This document shows, one piece after another, positions 38,306 through 47,858 of a stretch of DNA of 64,000 nt. Each line of letters opens with the position of its first letter. The stretch's first letter is position 1. Under the pieces are notes generated by a model. That model searched no databases. It was given only the letters and a program-made list of their open reading frames with translations, and was not told the DNA's origin. The DNA is from Vibrio hepatarius. Lineage in GTDB: Bacteria > Pseudomonadota > Gammaproteobacteria > Enterobacterales > Vibrionaceae. A program made the translations under genes and the position numbers. Where the stretch lies: the NCBI RefSeq assembly GCF_018860525.1, contig NZ_JAHKPM010000044.1, positions 52,938 to 116,937 on the forward strand, read 5' to 3'.

Positions 38306-39556
38306 TTAACTTTCTTGGTAAGCTTTGCTTACTTCTTCTGCGATAATTTTGATACCTTTTTGCATCATCTTATCGTCTTGTACGTAGTTCATGCGAAGGC
38401 ATTGATGAGCATGTTCCCAGTCATCTTCTTGGCCAATAAAGAAATATTCTCCCGGAACAATGAGTACGCCACGTGCTTTTAAGCGTTGATATAATTCCAT
38501 TGTCGTGATGGGGAGCTTATCAAACCAAAGCCAAAGAAAGATAGCACCTTCAGGTTTGTGGATTCTAAAACGAGGATCTGTTATTTCTGTTTGCAAAAGC
38601 TCAACAGCGCGCTGTGATTTTTGTTGATAAAAGGGTTTGATAACCTCAGTGCTAAGCGTGAGCAGATCATTATTTTTGATCATATGATGACCAAGGGCTG
38701 GCCCTAGGCTTCCAGGTGCTAGACTGATGATGCCATTCATATTGGTTAGGGCTTGGGTGACCTCTTCGTTCGCAATAACAATACCGCAACGCACACCCGG
38801 AAGGCCAAGTTTTGACAGACTCATACACAAGATAGTGTTTTCGTTCCAAAATGGTTTTACATCCTCAAAAATAATGTTGGGGAAGGGGAGTCCATAAGCA
38901 TTATCTATTAATAGCGGAATGTTATTTTCACGGGCGAGCTTGTCCAGCTTTTGGATTTCTTTATCGGTTAGTACATTGCCTGTTGGGTTGGTTGGACGTG
39001 ATGCGCAAATGGCAGCTATAGATTTATCTACCTTGAGCTCTTCAAAATTGACATGGTACTTAAATAGACCATTATCGAGTATGTTGATTTCAGGTCGATA
39101 TGAAATAAAAATATTTTCATCCACTCCAGCATCACCATAGCCAATATATTCTGGTGCTAAAGGTAAAAGGATTTTTTTATGTGAGCCATCAGTTTGCTGA
39201 CCCGCAAGTAAATTAAACAGATAGAAGAAGCCGCTTTGACTACCATTCGTGAGGCTAATATTTTTGGCTGTGATATTCCAGCCATAGGTTTGTTTGAGTA
39301 CATCAGCCAAGGCGGTAATAAAAGCATCCTTACCCTGCGGACCATCGTAGTTTGCGAGAGCGGCAACCAGCTCTCCATTGGTGAGCATTTCTTTACTGGC
39401 TTGGTGAAAGTATTCGAGCATGGTTGGAATTGCTGCTGGGTTTCCGCCTCCAAGCATCATGGCTCCAGGAGTGCGCAGACCGTCATTTAAATCGTCCATT
39501 AAGCGTGTTATACCGGAATACTGGTTGAATTTTTCACCAAACTTAGAGAATTGCAT
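38306..39556 (-). CDS. avtA: Valine-pyruvate aminotransferase AvtA
   Basis: 416-aa fold-type I PLP enzyme that interconverts valine and 2-oxoisovalerate with pyruvate/alanine. The PLP lysine is in CMSLSKLGLPGVRCG (about residue 245); SRPTNPTGN and IDNAYGLPFP are the other PLP-site segments. Sequence aligns over its full length with E. coli AvtA (417 aa) as recalled. Own transcription unit; branched-chain synthesis genes (ilv) lie 8 kb to the right. Confidence 0.95.
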   Translation of the reverse strand: MQFSKFGEKFNQYSGITRLMDDLNDGLRTPGAMMLGGGNPAAIPTMLEYFHQASKEMLTNGELVAALANYDGPQGKDAFITALADVLKQTYGWNITAKNISLTNGSQSGFFYLFNLLAGQQTDGSHKKILLPLAPEYIGYGDAGVDENIFISYRPEINILDNGLFKYHVNFEELKVDKSIAAICASRPTNPTGNVLTDKEIQKLDKLARENNIPLLIDNAYGLPFPNIIFEDVKPFWNENTILCMSLSKLGLPGVRCGIVIANEEVTQALTNMNGIISLAPGSLGPALGHHMIKNNDLLTLSTEVIKPFYQQKSQRAVELLQTEITDPRFRIHKPEGAIFLWLWFDKLPITTMELYQRLKARGVLIVPGEYFFIGQEDDWEHAHQCLRMNYVQDDKMMQKGIKIIAEEVSKAYQES

Positions 39557-39727
39557 TTGTCGTTATACCTAATATGTTGTGATTGTTTTTATCTATGGAT
39601 TGCTAGATGCTTGTGGATACAACAAGGCCTAGTACTTCACAAGACTAATAGACTGTGAATACACGAGCAATCTTTGAACATACCCTAATGTGATATTGAG
39701 GCAAAGGACAAAATTCGGCTATTTAAA

Positions 39728-39761
39728 AATAAAGCCCAACTTTAATAAGTTGGGCTTTATT
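39728..39761 (-). terminator. Terminator of glyQS
   Basis: AATAAAGCCCAACTT (39728-39742), loop TAAT, AAGTTGGGCTTTATT (39747-39761). A 15-bp perfect stem, followed on the minus strand by a T-rich tail, 21 bp past the glyS stop. Confidence 0.93.
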
Positions 39762-39782
39762 GCATTACTATCGTAGCCTGCT

Positions 39783-41849
39783 TTATTTCTGAAGAAGGGA
39801 AATATCTGCGATTTGCAGGAAGAGATTTCTTAGCTTGTTTAATAAAGTAAGTCGGTTCTTCTTTAAGGCTTCATCATCAGCCATGACCATTACGTTATCG
39901 AAAAATGCATCCACGGGCTCACGCAAGTCTGCGAGCTTACTAAGTGCTTCTTGGTAATTACCTGTTGCAAATGCTGGCTCAAGAGCTTCTGTCATGATAT
40001 CAACACTTGCCGCAAGCGTCTTTTCAGCTTCTTGTTCTAGAAGCGCAAGGTCGATCTCAGCTGCTAAATCCCCTTCGAATTTTGCTAGAATATTGCCAAC
40101 TCGTTTATTGGCTGCCGCGAGAGATTCTGCAGCTTCTAATTCACGGAAGTGTGATACTGCTTTTACGCGTTGATCAAAGTCTGCAGGTTTGGTTGGGCAA
40201 CGTGCGAGCACTGACTGTATAACGTCTACACTAAAACCTTCATCTTGATACCAAGAGCGAAAACGACCGAGCATAAATTCAATCACATCATGATCAACGT
40301 TGTCGTTTGTTAGCCTTTCACCAAACAGTGATTTTGCTTTGGCAATAAGGTCTACTAGATCAAGCTTATAACCATATTCAACAATAATGCGTAATACACC
40401 AAGAGAGGCTCGACGCAGAGCAAATGGGTCACTGCCTTTTGGAGCTTGGCCAATGCCAAAAATACCTACTATGGTATCTAGCTTGTCGGCGATGGCTACA
40501 GCAGTAGATATACCGTCAGATGGTAGGGCATCACCAGAAAATCGAGGCATATATTGTTCATTAAGTGCTACTGCGACTTCTTCTGTTTCACCGTCATGGC
40601 GTGCGTAGTGCATACCCATCACACCTTGAGTATCGGTAAACTCAAATACCATTGAGGTCATAAGATCACACTTGGCAAGTAGGCCAGCACGCTTTGCCTT
40701 TTCAATATCTGCATCAATTTGTTCGGCAATGTATCCAGCAAGTTCAGTGATACGATCAGTTTTGTCTTTTATGGTACCCAGCTGCTTTTGGAAGATGGCT
40801 TGTTCTAGTTCGGGTAGACGATCGATAAGAGGACGTTTACGGTCAGTGTTGAAGAAAAACTCTGCATCGGCAAGGCGTGGTCGAACGACTTTTTCATTCC
40901 CTTCAATAACATATTTAGGTTCTTTAGACTCAATGTTTGAAACGAAAATAAAGTTAGGTAGTAACTTCTTGTCTTCTGTATAGACAGGGAAATACTTTTG
41001 ATCACCTTTCATGGTATACACTAAGGCTTCGGAAGGGACCTTTAGGTACTCTTCTTCAAACTTGGCTGTGAGAACTACCGGCCACTCCACTAGGGATGTC
41101 ACTTCTTCCACTAGTTCATCTTCTAGGTCAGCGGTACCACCAACTGCTGTTGCTGCTTTTTGAGCTTGTGCAATTATGATGGTCTTACGCGCTTCATAAT
41201 CTGCCATGACCTTACCACGTTCTTGTAAGATAGCAGGATATTGTTGAGCTGATTCGATAGTGAATGTTTGCTCACCCATGAAGCGGTGACCGCGAATGGT
41301 GCGAGTGGAAGTTACACCAAGTATTTCGCCTTCAATAAGTTCTGAACCCATGAGCATAGTTAAGGTTTTAACTGGGCGGATAAATTGTGTTGTTTTGTTA
41401 CCCCAGCGCATTGGTTTCGCAATCGGTAGATTGGCAAGTGATTTGGATACAAGTTCAACTAAGATTTCAGAGGCTAGCTTACCCTTGACTTCTTGCTTAA
41501 ATAACAGCCATTCACCCTTATCTGTTACCATGCGTTCTGCTTGTTCAATTTCGATACCACAACCACGAGCCCAGCCTTGAGCTGCTTTAGTGGGGTTGCC
41601 CTCTGTATCGAATGCTGCAGTAATTGCAGGACCACGTTTTTCAACAGTTTTATCTGCTTGGCTCTCTGCTAGTTCAGTTACTTTGAGTGCTAGGCGTCTA
41701 GGAGTGGCGAACCATTTTACCCCTTGATGAGCAAGTTCAGCACCCTTGAGCTCAGATTCAAAATTTGCTGCGAATGCTTCAGCTAGAGCTCGAAGTTGTG
41801 TCGGTGGAAGCTCTTCTGTACCTAGCTCGATTAGAAATTCTTTTGCCAT
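39783..41849 (-). CDS. glyS: Glycyl-tRNA synthetase beta subunit
   Basis: 688-aa subunit of the alpha2beta2 glycyl-tRNA synthetase, needed for tRNA binding. Start [23 protein letters not shown] is the family start; the frame runs 27 codons further upstream over glyQ and is not used. HD-like and C-terminal DALR anticodon-binding domains follow. 13-bp gap from glyQ. Confidence 0.96.
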   Translation of the reverse strand: MAKEFLIELGTEELPPTQLRALAEAFAANFESELKGAELAHQGVKWFATPRRLALKVTELAESQADKTVEKRGPAITAAFDTEGNPTKAAQGWARGCGIEIEQAERMVTDKGEWLLFKQEVKGKLASEILVELVSKSLANLPIAKPMRWGNKTTQFIRPVKTLTMLMGSELIEGEILGVTSTRTIRGHRFMGEQTFTIESAQQYPAILQERGKVMADYEARKTIIIAQAQKAATAVGGTADLEDELVEEVTSLVEWPVVLTAKFEEEYLKVPSEALVYTMKGDQKYFPVYTEDKKLLPNFIFVSNIESKEPKYVIEGNEKVVRPRLADAEFFFNTDRKRPLIDRLPELEQAIFQKQLGTIKDKTDRITELAGYIAEQIDADIEKAKRAGLLAKCDLMTSMVFEFTDTQGVMGMHYARHDGETEEVAVALNEQYMPRFSGDALPSDGISTAVAIADKLDTIVGIFGIGQAPKGSDPFALRRASLGVLRIIVEYGYKLDLVDLIAKAKSLFGERLTNDNVDHDVIEFMLGRFRSWYQDEGFSVDVIQSVLARCPTKPADFDQRVKAVSHFRELEAAESLAAANKRVGNILAKFEGDLAAEIDLALLEQEAEKTLAASVDIMTEALEPAFATGNYQEALSKLADLREPVDAFFDNVMVMADDEALKKNRLTLLNKLRNLFLQIADISLLQK

Positions 41850-41862
41850 GTGACTGTATCCC

Positions 41863-42780
41863 TTACGCCTGTTCTTTTTTACACATTGGGAAGCCAAGTG
41901 CTTCACGAGATGCATAGTATGCTTCTGCAACTGATTTCGAGAGGTTACGAATGCGTAGAATGTAGCGTTGACGTTCTGTTACAGAGATTGCTTTGCGAGC
42001 ATCAAGTAGATTGAATGCATGACCTGCCTTTAGTATGCGCTCATAAGCGGGCAGTGATAATGGTGTTTCGAGTTCTAGTAGTTCGCGACATTCTTTTTCG
42101 CATTGTTCAAAGAAGCCAAATAAGAACTCAACGTCAGCATGTTCGAAGTTGTAAGTCGATTGTTCTACTTCATTTTGATGGAAAATATCACCATAAGTAA
42201 CACTACTTCCATCTGGCGCTTTGTTCCATACTAAATCATAGACAGAGTCTACTTCTTGAATGTACATAGCTAAGCGCTCAATACCATAAGTGATTTCACC
42301 AGTTACAGGTTTACACTCAATACCTCCAACTTGTTGGAAGTAAGTAAACTGAGAAATCTCCATACCATTCAACCAAACTTCCCAGCCTAAACCCCAGGCT
42401 CCAAGTGTTGGATTCTCCCAGTTATCTTCTACGAAGCGAATATCGTGAACCAAAGGGTCGACACTAAGTGCTTCAAGCGAGCCTAAATACAACTCCTGAA
42501 TATTATCCGGTGATGGCTTAAGCGCTACTTGAAATTGGTAGTAGTGCTGTAGGCGGTTTGGGTTTTCACCATAACGGCCATCGGTTGGGCGACGTGAAGG
42601 TTGTACATAAGCAGTGGACATTGGCTCTGGGCCAAGTGCTCGTAAACAGGTCATTGGATGCGATGTGCCAGCACCAACCTCTATATCAAGCGGTTGAACA
42701 ATAGTGCAACCATTTTGAGCCCAATAATCCTGTAGCGCGAGGATCATTCCCTGGAAGGTTTTGGTATCGTATTTTTGCAT
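41863..42780 (-). CDS. glyQ: Glycyl-tRNA synthetase alpha subunit
   Basis: 305-aa class II catalytic subunit activating glycine. Opens with [25 protein letters not shown]; motif 2 region [32 protein letters not shown] near residue 60-95 and the [10 protein letters not shown] motif 3 near 165. Cotranscribed with glyS. Confidence 0.97.
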   Translation of the reverse strand: MQKYDTKTFQGMILALQDYWAQNGCTIVQPLDIEVGAGTSHPMTCLRALGPEPMSTAYVQPSRRPTDGRYGENPNRLQHYYQFQVALKPSPDNIQELYLGSLEALSVDPLVHDIRFVEDNWENPTLGAWGLGWEVWLNGMEISQFTYFQQVGGIECKPVTGEITYGIERLAMYIQEVDSVYDLVWNKAPDGSSVTYGDIFHQNEVEQSTYNFEHADVEFLFGFFEQCEKECRELLELETPLSLPAYERILKAGHAFNLLDARKAISVTERQRYILRIRNLSKSVAEAYYASREALGFPMCKKEQA

Positions 42781-42954
42781 AAGTCAGGTTCGCGAAATTC
42801 TGTGATTACTTGTGTTTTCGTCTGGTTTGTTGCTTTTTTGCGCAACAGCTGCGATTCAAAGTAACTAGGGTTGAAAAAATGACAATCAAGTATACCTACA
42901 TCTGGTCTATGGGAGTAGAGGTAATATTGCTTAATTGGTAGTCAAAAGTTCGTT

Positions 42955-43146
42955 TTAATAGAATTTACGGCGCTTATTGTTTTTATTTTCAATAAAAGAT
43001 GTTTTTTGATGGAAATCTGACTTGTACTTTGTGGTTGTGCTCTTTAGAATTTGGCCATCTTTGGGGAGTAGTTTACCAGCAGGATTTCTGCCTGGTTTGT
43101 TCGTCAACATAATTGGTGCAAAATCACCATGGCGTTCGAGGCTCAT
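42955..43146 (-). CDS. Small basic protein of unknown function
   Basis: 63-aa ORF, Lys/Arg-rich (opens MSLERHGDFAPIMLTNKPGRN, ends NNKRRKFY), no signal peptide or membrane segment. It lies alone in the 470-bp gap between glyQ and mneA, transcribed toward glyQ. No strong Shine-Dalgarno is seen before the first ATG; an in-frame ATG at 43110 is an alternative start. I do not recognise the family. Its coding status rests on length, composition and an otherwise empty gap. The rest of the gap (42781-42954) holds the glyQ promoter region with no clear element. Confidence 0.45.
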   Translation of the reverse strand: MSLERHGDFAPIMLTNKPGRNPAGKLLPKDGQILKSTTTKYKSDFHQKTSFIENKNNKRRKFY

Positions 43147-43171
43147 CGCTTGATGGGTTTAGCAAGACCTT

Positions 43172-43229
43172 AGATAAACAACGTGAACCGAGGTGGGGCG
43201 CGGGGTTTATCTTGGGTTAAAATTATAAT
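43172..43229. promoter_or_regulatory. Inverted repeat and symmetrical -10 upstream of mneA
   Basis: AGATAAAC (43172-43179) and GTTTATCT (43205-43212) form a perfect 8-bp inverted repeat separated by 25 GC-rich bases. ATTATAAT at 43222-43229 is self-complementary and contains a TATAAT on each strand, so it could serve divergent promoters for mneA (plus) and the small ORF (minus). No good -35 is visible for either. Confidence 0.4.
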
Positions 43230-43250
43230 CCCTGCCTCATTGAGCATGTC

Positions 43251-43811
43251 GTGAGCGTTTTAGCTATTTCAATTACTACCGTCGCCTTAGCCGAAATAGG
43301 CGATAAAACTCAGTTATTATCATTGTTACTTGCCAGCCGTTACCAAAAGCCTATCCCTATTATTATTGCTATTTCTTTAGCAACATTAGTCAACCACGCC
43401 CTTGCTGCCTGGTTAGGAGTGGTACTTGCCGATCATATTCCTCCTCAGATTTTAAAGTGGGTCTTGGTTATCAGTTTTCTTGCAATGGCATGCTGGGTTT
43501 TAGTTCCAGACAAGCTAGAAGGGGATAACACCATGGTAAATCGCGGCGCTTTTCTGACTAGTTTTATTGCATTCTTTATTGCTGAAATCGGCGATAAAAC
43601 TCAAATAGCGACCTCTGTTCTTGGTGCCCAATATGCGCAAGCAATAGTTATTGTGGTCATCGGTACTACACTCGGTATGTTGCTGGCTAATATACCGGTT
43701 GTTTTTATTGGCCGCCTTTCTGCTGGAAGGCTACCACTCAATATTATTCGAAAAATTACTGCCATGATTTTTGTCGGCTTGGCTGTGGGCGGTGTGTTTT
43801 TTAGTGTGTAG
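43251..43811 (+). CDS. mneA: Manganese exporter of the UPF0016/GDT1 (TMEM165) family, MneA-like
   Basis: 186-aa, six-helix inner-membrane protein. Both halves carry the family motif: AEIGDKTQLLSLLLA (near residue 14) and AEIGDKTQIATSVLGA (near 108). The V. cholerae homologue MneA exports Mn2+; assignment here is by family. A GTG start (43251) was taken; no strong ribosome site is seen and the predicted -10 at 43224-43229 would give a very short leader. The yybP-ykoY manganese riboswitch is not recognisable upstream. Confidence 0.85.
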   Translation: MSVLAISITTVALAEIGDKTQLLSLLLASRYQKPIPIIIAISLATLVNHALAAWLGVVLADHIPPQILKWVLVISFLAMACWVLVPDKLEGDNTMVNRGAFLTSFIAFFIAEIGDKTQIATSVLGAQYAQAIVIVVIGTTLGMLLANIPVVFIGRLSAGRLPLNIIRKITAMIFVGLAVGGVFFSV

Positions 43812-43972
43812 CATACGTAAAGATAGGGTATCTGTTGGTTATTTATTGTAGGGGATGACCAACTACATATCAGTTTGATAGTTGTCGTGCTATGTTAGTT
43901 GTGTGAATGATGTTATTCGAAGTGTTGGAAAATTTTATCAATACTCGAAGACCTAAACGGGAGGGCAAAATT

Positions 43973-44233
43973 ATGCTTACACGTTATATGGGAATGTCTC
44001 CAAGAAGTCAGAGTTATCTGTTTAGCTTAGGTTTGGTATTGTGCTTACTGGCTATGGCTCTGACAGATATGTGGCTACCAATAGTTGCAGGCTCCTTTGT
44101 TTTGACTGCTCTAACCGTAGAGGCTTGGATTAGGGTTGCGCACATAGTACCCCTGCACGAAGAGGTGCGCCTGATGAAAGAGCAATTGGATCAGTTGCAA
44201 TCGAAGCTGTATGAGCAGGGAAGGGATGGTTAA
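43973..44233 (+). CDS. Small two-helix membrane protein of unknown function
   Basis: 86-aa protein: two hydrophobic segments (SYLFSLGLVLCLLAMALTD, about 14-32, and LPIVAGSFVLTALTVEAW, about 35-52), then a charged helical tail with coiled-coil character (EEVRLMKEQLDQLQSKLYEQ). The ATG at 43973 has an excellent GGAGGG seven bases upstream, so it is preferred over the ATG at 43907 in the same frame. Convergent with tusA. Family not recognised. Confidence 0.7.
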   Translation: MLTRYMGMSPRSQSYLFSLGLVLCLLAMALTDMWLPIVAGSFVLTALTVEAWIRVAHIVPLHEEVRLMKEQLDQLQSKLYEQGRDG

Positions 44234-44277
44234 CTAACAGTCGAGTAGGGCTATTTGCTTTTTTTCATTCGATCCTT

Positions 44278-44526
44278 CTACCTAATACCTTTTCTGATTA
44301 AGTATTGATAGGGTAATTGTTCAGTTTGAGCATCGATTAATTGATGATCCATAAAGCGGCAAAAGCTTGGTATATCTCTGGTGGTGGAAGGGTCGTCAGC
44401 TGTAACGAGCAATATTTCACCGTCTTGCATGTTTCTAATCGTCTTCCTGACCATCATTACTGGCTCTGGACAGCGCATTCCCTCAGCCACCAGTATTTTA
44501 TCAGCCTGCTCTGTATTGAATGTCAT
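44278..44526 (-). CDS. tusA: Sulfur carrier protein TusA (SirA-like)
   Basis: 82-aa sulfurtransferase relaying sulfur from IscS to the TusBCD/TusE chain for 2-thiouridine in tRNA. The active Cys is in [20 protein letters not shown] (about residue 19), and [16 protein letters not shown] and [10 protein letters not shown] complete the E. coli-like sequence. The second ATG (44526) is preferred because GAG lies eight bases upstream. Fits with the tRNA-modification genes mnmE and mnmG nearby. Confidence 0.92.
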   Translation of the reverse strand: MTFNTEQADKILVAEGMRCPEPVMMVRKTIRNMQDGEILLVTADDPSTTRDIPSFCRFMDHQLIDAQTEQLPYQYLIRKGIR

Positions 44527-44660
44527 GGTCATATCTCATGTTGCCTTTTAAGGAGGTAGATGATACTGGCGAAGAAAAAATATTCAATAACCTCTTGGCA
44601 AACGAAGAGAATTGATTTAACTTGGTTAACAACCTGATAACATAAGTGCGGAGATTGCTC

Positions 44661-44837
44661 ATGACTGGACTCGATCGTTTGACTCTATACTCCGTACTTT
44701 GCTTTATGTGTTTCTGCGCTCTTGTACTTAGCCCTTCACATGAAGGCTCCTTAATGCCTATAGCGGGCATGGTAGCGACTGTAATGGGTATTTGGGTTGA
44801 GACGCGTGGTTGGTCAGAATCTTCAGAAGAACATTAA
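44661..44837 (+). CDS. Small membrane protein of unknown function
   Basis: 58-aa protein with two hydrophobic segments (LTLYSVLCFMCFCALVLSP and LMPIAGMVATVMGIWVE) and a short acidic tail (ESSEEH). ATG at 44661 with GGAG seven bases upstream is preferred over the in-frame ATG at 44646. Divergent from tusA and followed by an intrinsic terminator, so it looks like a small independent gene. Family not recognised. Confidence 0.6.
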   Translation: MTGLDRLTLYSVLCFMCFCALVLSPSHEGSLMPIAGMVATVMGIWVETRGWSESSEEH

Positions 44838-44902
44838 AACCCAAGTATTGGCTAAAAGCACCAGTTACATTCCGACACTATCCCCAGTTTTTCTTGGGCT
44901 TC

Positions 44903-44926
44903 CCCGCTGAAAGGCGGGATTTTTTT
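44903..44926 (+). terminator. Intrinsic terminator after the 58-aa membrane protein gene
   Basis: CCCGCT (44903-44908), loop GAAA, GGCGGG (44913-44918), then ATTTTTTTA. A smaller CCC...GGG hairpin precedes it at about 44883-44898. Confidence 0.8.
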
Positions 44927-45037
44927 ATCTAAATATTGGCTAATTTAGAATTCATAACATACAAGTCTATCGTTTCATTTTTGGTAGACTTTGATTGTGC
45001 TGGTTAAGTATTTAACATAGATTAAGTTATCTAAGTA

Positions 45038-45062
45038 GAGTCAGCCAAATCTAAACTGACTC
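45038..45062. terminator. Hairpin downstream of acuI
   Basis: GAGTCAG (45038-45044) and CTGACTC (45056-45062), perfect 7-bp stem with 11-nt loop, 15 bp past the acuI stop. The T-rich tail is better on the plus strand (TTGGTTTTATTT), so it may serve either direction. Confidence 0.5.
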
Positions 45063-45077
45063 TTGGTTTTATTTACA

Positions 45078-46058
45078 CTATAGCTTAATGACAACTCGGC
45101 CAGTGACCTGCCCGTTGGTGATGTCTTGTGCGTATTTTAGTACCTCATCCAAAGTTATCTCGGTACACGCTTGGTCGAAGTAGCTTTGAGGTAATAATGC
45201 CACTAATTTATTCCAAGCTTCTATGCGTTTTTCCTTTGGGCACATAACCGAATCTACGCCCTGAAGGCGTACATTACGTAGAATAAATGGCATAACAGAA
45301 GTGGGTAAATCAACCCCACCTGCGAGGCCACATATTGCAACCGCACCATTATAATCCATCTGCGATAAGACTTTTGCTAAAACTGTGCTGCCAACAGTGT
45401 CTATGGCACCCGCCCATAGCTGTTTTTCTAGTGGGCGTGCTGGTTGCTCAAATTCAGTGCGGTCGATGATGCGCTTAGCACCGAGTTTTGCGAGTAGAGG
45501 ACCGTTTTGTTCAATTCTGCCTGTGACAGCAGCAACTTGATAGCCAAGTTGAGCCAATAAAGTTATGGCTACCGATCCTACTCCTCCGCTTGCTCCAGTG
45601 ATGAGAATTTCTCCTGACTCAGGCTCAATGCCAGCATCGATTAAAGCCTGAACACACAGCATGGCGGTTAAGCCAGCGGTGCCAATTACCATTGCTTGCT
45701 TGTGATTTAGTCCACTGGGTAAAGGGACTAGCCAATCTGCTTTTAGACGAGCGCGCTGTGCCATACCACCCCAGTGATTCTCGCCCACCCCCCAACCTGT
45801 CAATATTACATTATCTCCTACTTGGTAGCGTTCATCATCTGAGTGAGCGACGGTGCCAGTGAGATCAATACCCGGAACCATAGGGAAGTTGCGGATGATT
45901 TTACCCTTACCAGTAATCGCTAAGCCATCTTTGTAGTTGAGAGAGGAATAGTCGACATTGATCAACACATTTCCTTCAGGTAATTGGCTGTCATCCGTTT
46001 GCTCAATACAAGCGAGAGTTTGGTTTTGTTCTTGTCTTAAAATCAGTGCATTAAACAT
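45078..46058 (-). CDS. acuI: Acrylyl-CoA reductase AcuI / YhdH-type MDR oxidoreductase
   Basis: 326-aa zinc-independent medium-chain dehydrogenase/reductase using NADPH to reduce acrylyl-CoA. Opens NALILRQEQN, has SSLNYKDGLAITGKGKIIRNFPMVPGIDLTGTV near 45-75 and the nucleotide-binding ITGASGGVGSVAITLLAQLGY near 150-170. ATG at 46058 is chosen because GGAG lies just upstream; a longer frame from 46073 contains that ribosome site. In marine bacteria AcuI detoxifies acryloyl-CoA from DMSP catabolism; no other DMSP gene is nearby. Confidence 0.88.
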   Translation of the reverse strand: MFNALILRQEQNQTLACIEQTDDSQLPEGNVLINVDYSSLNYKDGLAITGKGKIIRNFPMVPGIDLTGTVAHSDDERYQVGDNVILTGWGVGENHWGGMAQRARLKADWLVPLPSGLNHKQAMVIGTAGLTAMLCVQALIDAGIEPESGEILITGASGGVGSVAITLLAQLGYQVAAVTGRIEQNGPLLAKLGAKRIIDRTEFEQPARPLEKQLWAGAIDTVGSTVLAKVLSQMDYNGAVAICGLAGGVDLPTSVMPFILRNVRLQGVDSVMCPKEKRIEAWNKLVALLPQSYFDQACTEITLDEVLKYAQDITNGQVTGRVVIKL

Positions 46059-46304
46059 AAATGGTCTCCACAACTAGGAAAGAGGTTATACCGGATTGTG
46101 AGTTTAGATCTAAATCGAGTATGACTGAAATGAAACTTTAGTATTCTGAGCGTGTTCTTGAGGTAGGTTAAGGTGTGATGCTTTTGGGAGAGTATTTGTT
46201 AACATATAGAGTATTTTGAATTCATTACCATAAAAAGGTGTTATTAGTTATGTGGTGGTCAAAGCAAGTTTAGAGCTGAATACCTTCAGCCCTAAGCTTA
46301 TCTT

Positions 46305-47855
46305 TTATGCTGAAAGAAAAAACTTATAGGATGGATTATCGGTCTCATCTTTACACTGATAACCAAGTTCTCTCAAGTGAGCGGAAAAGCGTGATAGATC
46401 TGACTCATCAAGTTCAAAACCACACAGTACTCGGCCATAGTCAGCACCATGGTTACGATAATTAAATAAGCTGATGTTCCAGTGAGTGCCAAGGGTGCTA
46501 AGGAACTTAACAAGTGCACCTGGGTATTCAGGAAACTCGAAGCTGTACAGCCGTTCTTTAATTTGCCTTGATGGTTTGCCTCCAATCATATATCGAATGT
46601 GCAACTTAGCCATTTCATCATCTGATAGATCAACAACAGGGTAACCCCCTTCTCGTAAATCATGAATGATATGTACCAGTTCTTCTTGACCGCCTTGTAG
46701 GCGTATACCAACGAATATATTGGCAAGTGCGTCGTCGTTATAGCGGTAGTTAAACTCAGTCACTGCCCGTCCACCGATAAGATTGCAAAACTCAAAGAAG
46801 GCACCCTGGCGCTCTGGGATGGTTACTGCCAATAAACCTTCGCGCTTTTCGCCTAGTTCGCAACGCTCTGAAACATAACGCAGACCATGGAAGTTAGTGT
46901 TCGCTCCAGACAACACAGTGCCAAGGTTGTTACCTTTCAATTGGTTTTGCTCGGCATATTTTTTTAGGCCTGCAAGTGCGAGTGCGCCGGAAGGTTCAGC
47001 TATGGCGCGAGTATCTTCGAATATGTCTTTGACGGCAGCACAAATCTCATCACTCGAAACACTAATGTGTCCATCGAGATATTGTTGGCAGAGCCTGAAC
47101 GTCTCGTCACCGATGCGTTTTACAGCTACTCCATCGGCGAACATACTGACTTGATCTAGTACGACAGGTTTTCCTGCATCTAAAGCAGCTTTAAGACATG
47201 CAGAATCTTCAGGTTCTACTGCAATGACTTTGATTTCTGGCATTAGTTGTTTTACCAACACTGCCACCCCCGCCGCTAAACCTCCGCCACCGACAGGAAC
47301 AAAGATATGATCCAAGTGACCATTTTGCTGGAGCATCTCCATACCAATCGTTCCCTGACCTGCTATCACCAAAGGGTGATCGAAAGGAGGAACGAAGGTA
47401 TAACCATTCTGCTGGGATAAACGCTCTGCTTCAGTTTTTGCCTCATCGAAGTTGTTACCGTGCAGTAGCACATGGCCACCGAAGCTACCTACCGCATCAA
47501 CTTTGATATCTGGTGTTGTTTTTGGCATCACAATGGTGGTTTTTATACCGAGCTTGGTCCCTGATAAAGCCAATCCCTGAGCGTGATTTCCCGCAGAGGC
47601 TGCGATCACACCAGCCGCTTTTTGTTCTTCAGATAAACTGGCAACCATATTATAGGCACCACGTAATTTAAAAGAGTGTACTGGTTGGCGGTCTTCACGC
47701 TTAATTTGCACATTATTGCCAATGCGCTCACTCAAACGTGGCATCACTTGCAATGGTGTAAGGGTGACAACTTCATACACTGGTGCTCTTAAAATCTGGC
47801 GCAGGTAATCTGCGCCAGTCTGGTGGTTTTTCCCTGAAAATACACAAGCAGTCAT
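46305..47855 (-). CDS. ilvA: Threonine deaminase (biosynthetic)
   Basis: 516-aa PLP enzyme making 2-oxobutanoate from threonine, the first step to isoleucine. The PLP lysine is in QPVHSFKLRGAYNM (about residue 62) and the phosphate-binding loop in PVGGGGLAAGVAV; two C-terminal ACT-like regulatory domains (about 325-510) give isoleucine feedback inhibition. Last gene of ilvGMEDA, 3 bp after ilvD. A GCTGAA/TTCAGC hairpin at 46275-46290 follows but lacks a U-run. Confidence 0.96.
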   Translation of the reverse strand: MTACVFSGKNHQTGADYLRQILRAPVYEVVTLTPLQVMPRLSERIGNNVQIKREDRQPVHSFKLRGAYNMVASLSEEQKAAGVIAASAGNHAQGLALSGTKLGIKTTIVMPKTTPDIKVDAVGSFGGHVLLHGNNFDEAKTEAERLSQQNGYTFVPPFDHPLVIAGQGTIGMEMLQQNGHLDHIFVPVGGGGLAAGVAVLVKQLMPEIKVIAVEPEDSACLKAALDAGKPVVLDQVSMFADGVAVKRIGDETFRLCQQYLDGHISVSSDEICAAVKDIFEDTRAIAEPSGALALAGLKKYAEQNQLKGNNLGTVLSGANTNFHGLRYVSERCELGEKREGLLAVTIPERQGAFFEFCNLIGGRAVTEFNYRYNDDALANIFVGIRLQGGQEELVHIIHDLREGGYPVVDLSDDEMAKLHIRYMIGGKPSRQIKERLYSFEFPEYPGALVKFLSTLGTHWNISLFNYRNHGADYGRVLCGFELDESDLSRFSAHLRELGYQCKDETDNPSYKFFLSA

Positions 47856-47858
47856 AAG

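Noticed and set aside
43147..43250. yybP-ykoY manganese riboswitch upstream of mneA
   Set aside because: The conserved loop sequences of that class are not present and the predicted -10 lies too close to the start codon for a full aptamer downstream of it.
44838..44926. A small RNA ending at the 44903-44926 terminator
   Set aside because: No promoter could be identified and the terminator is adequately explained by the 58-aa gene just upstream.
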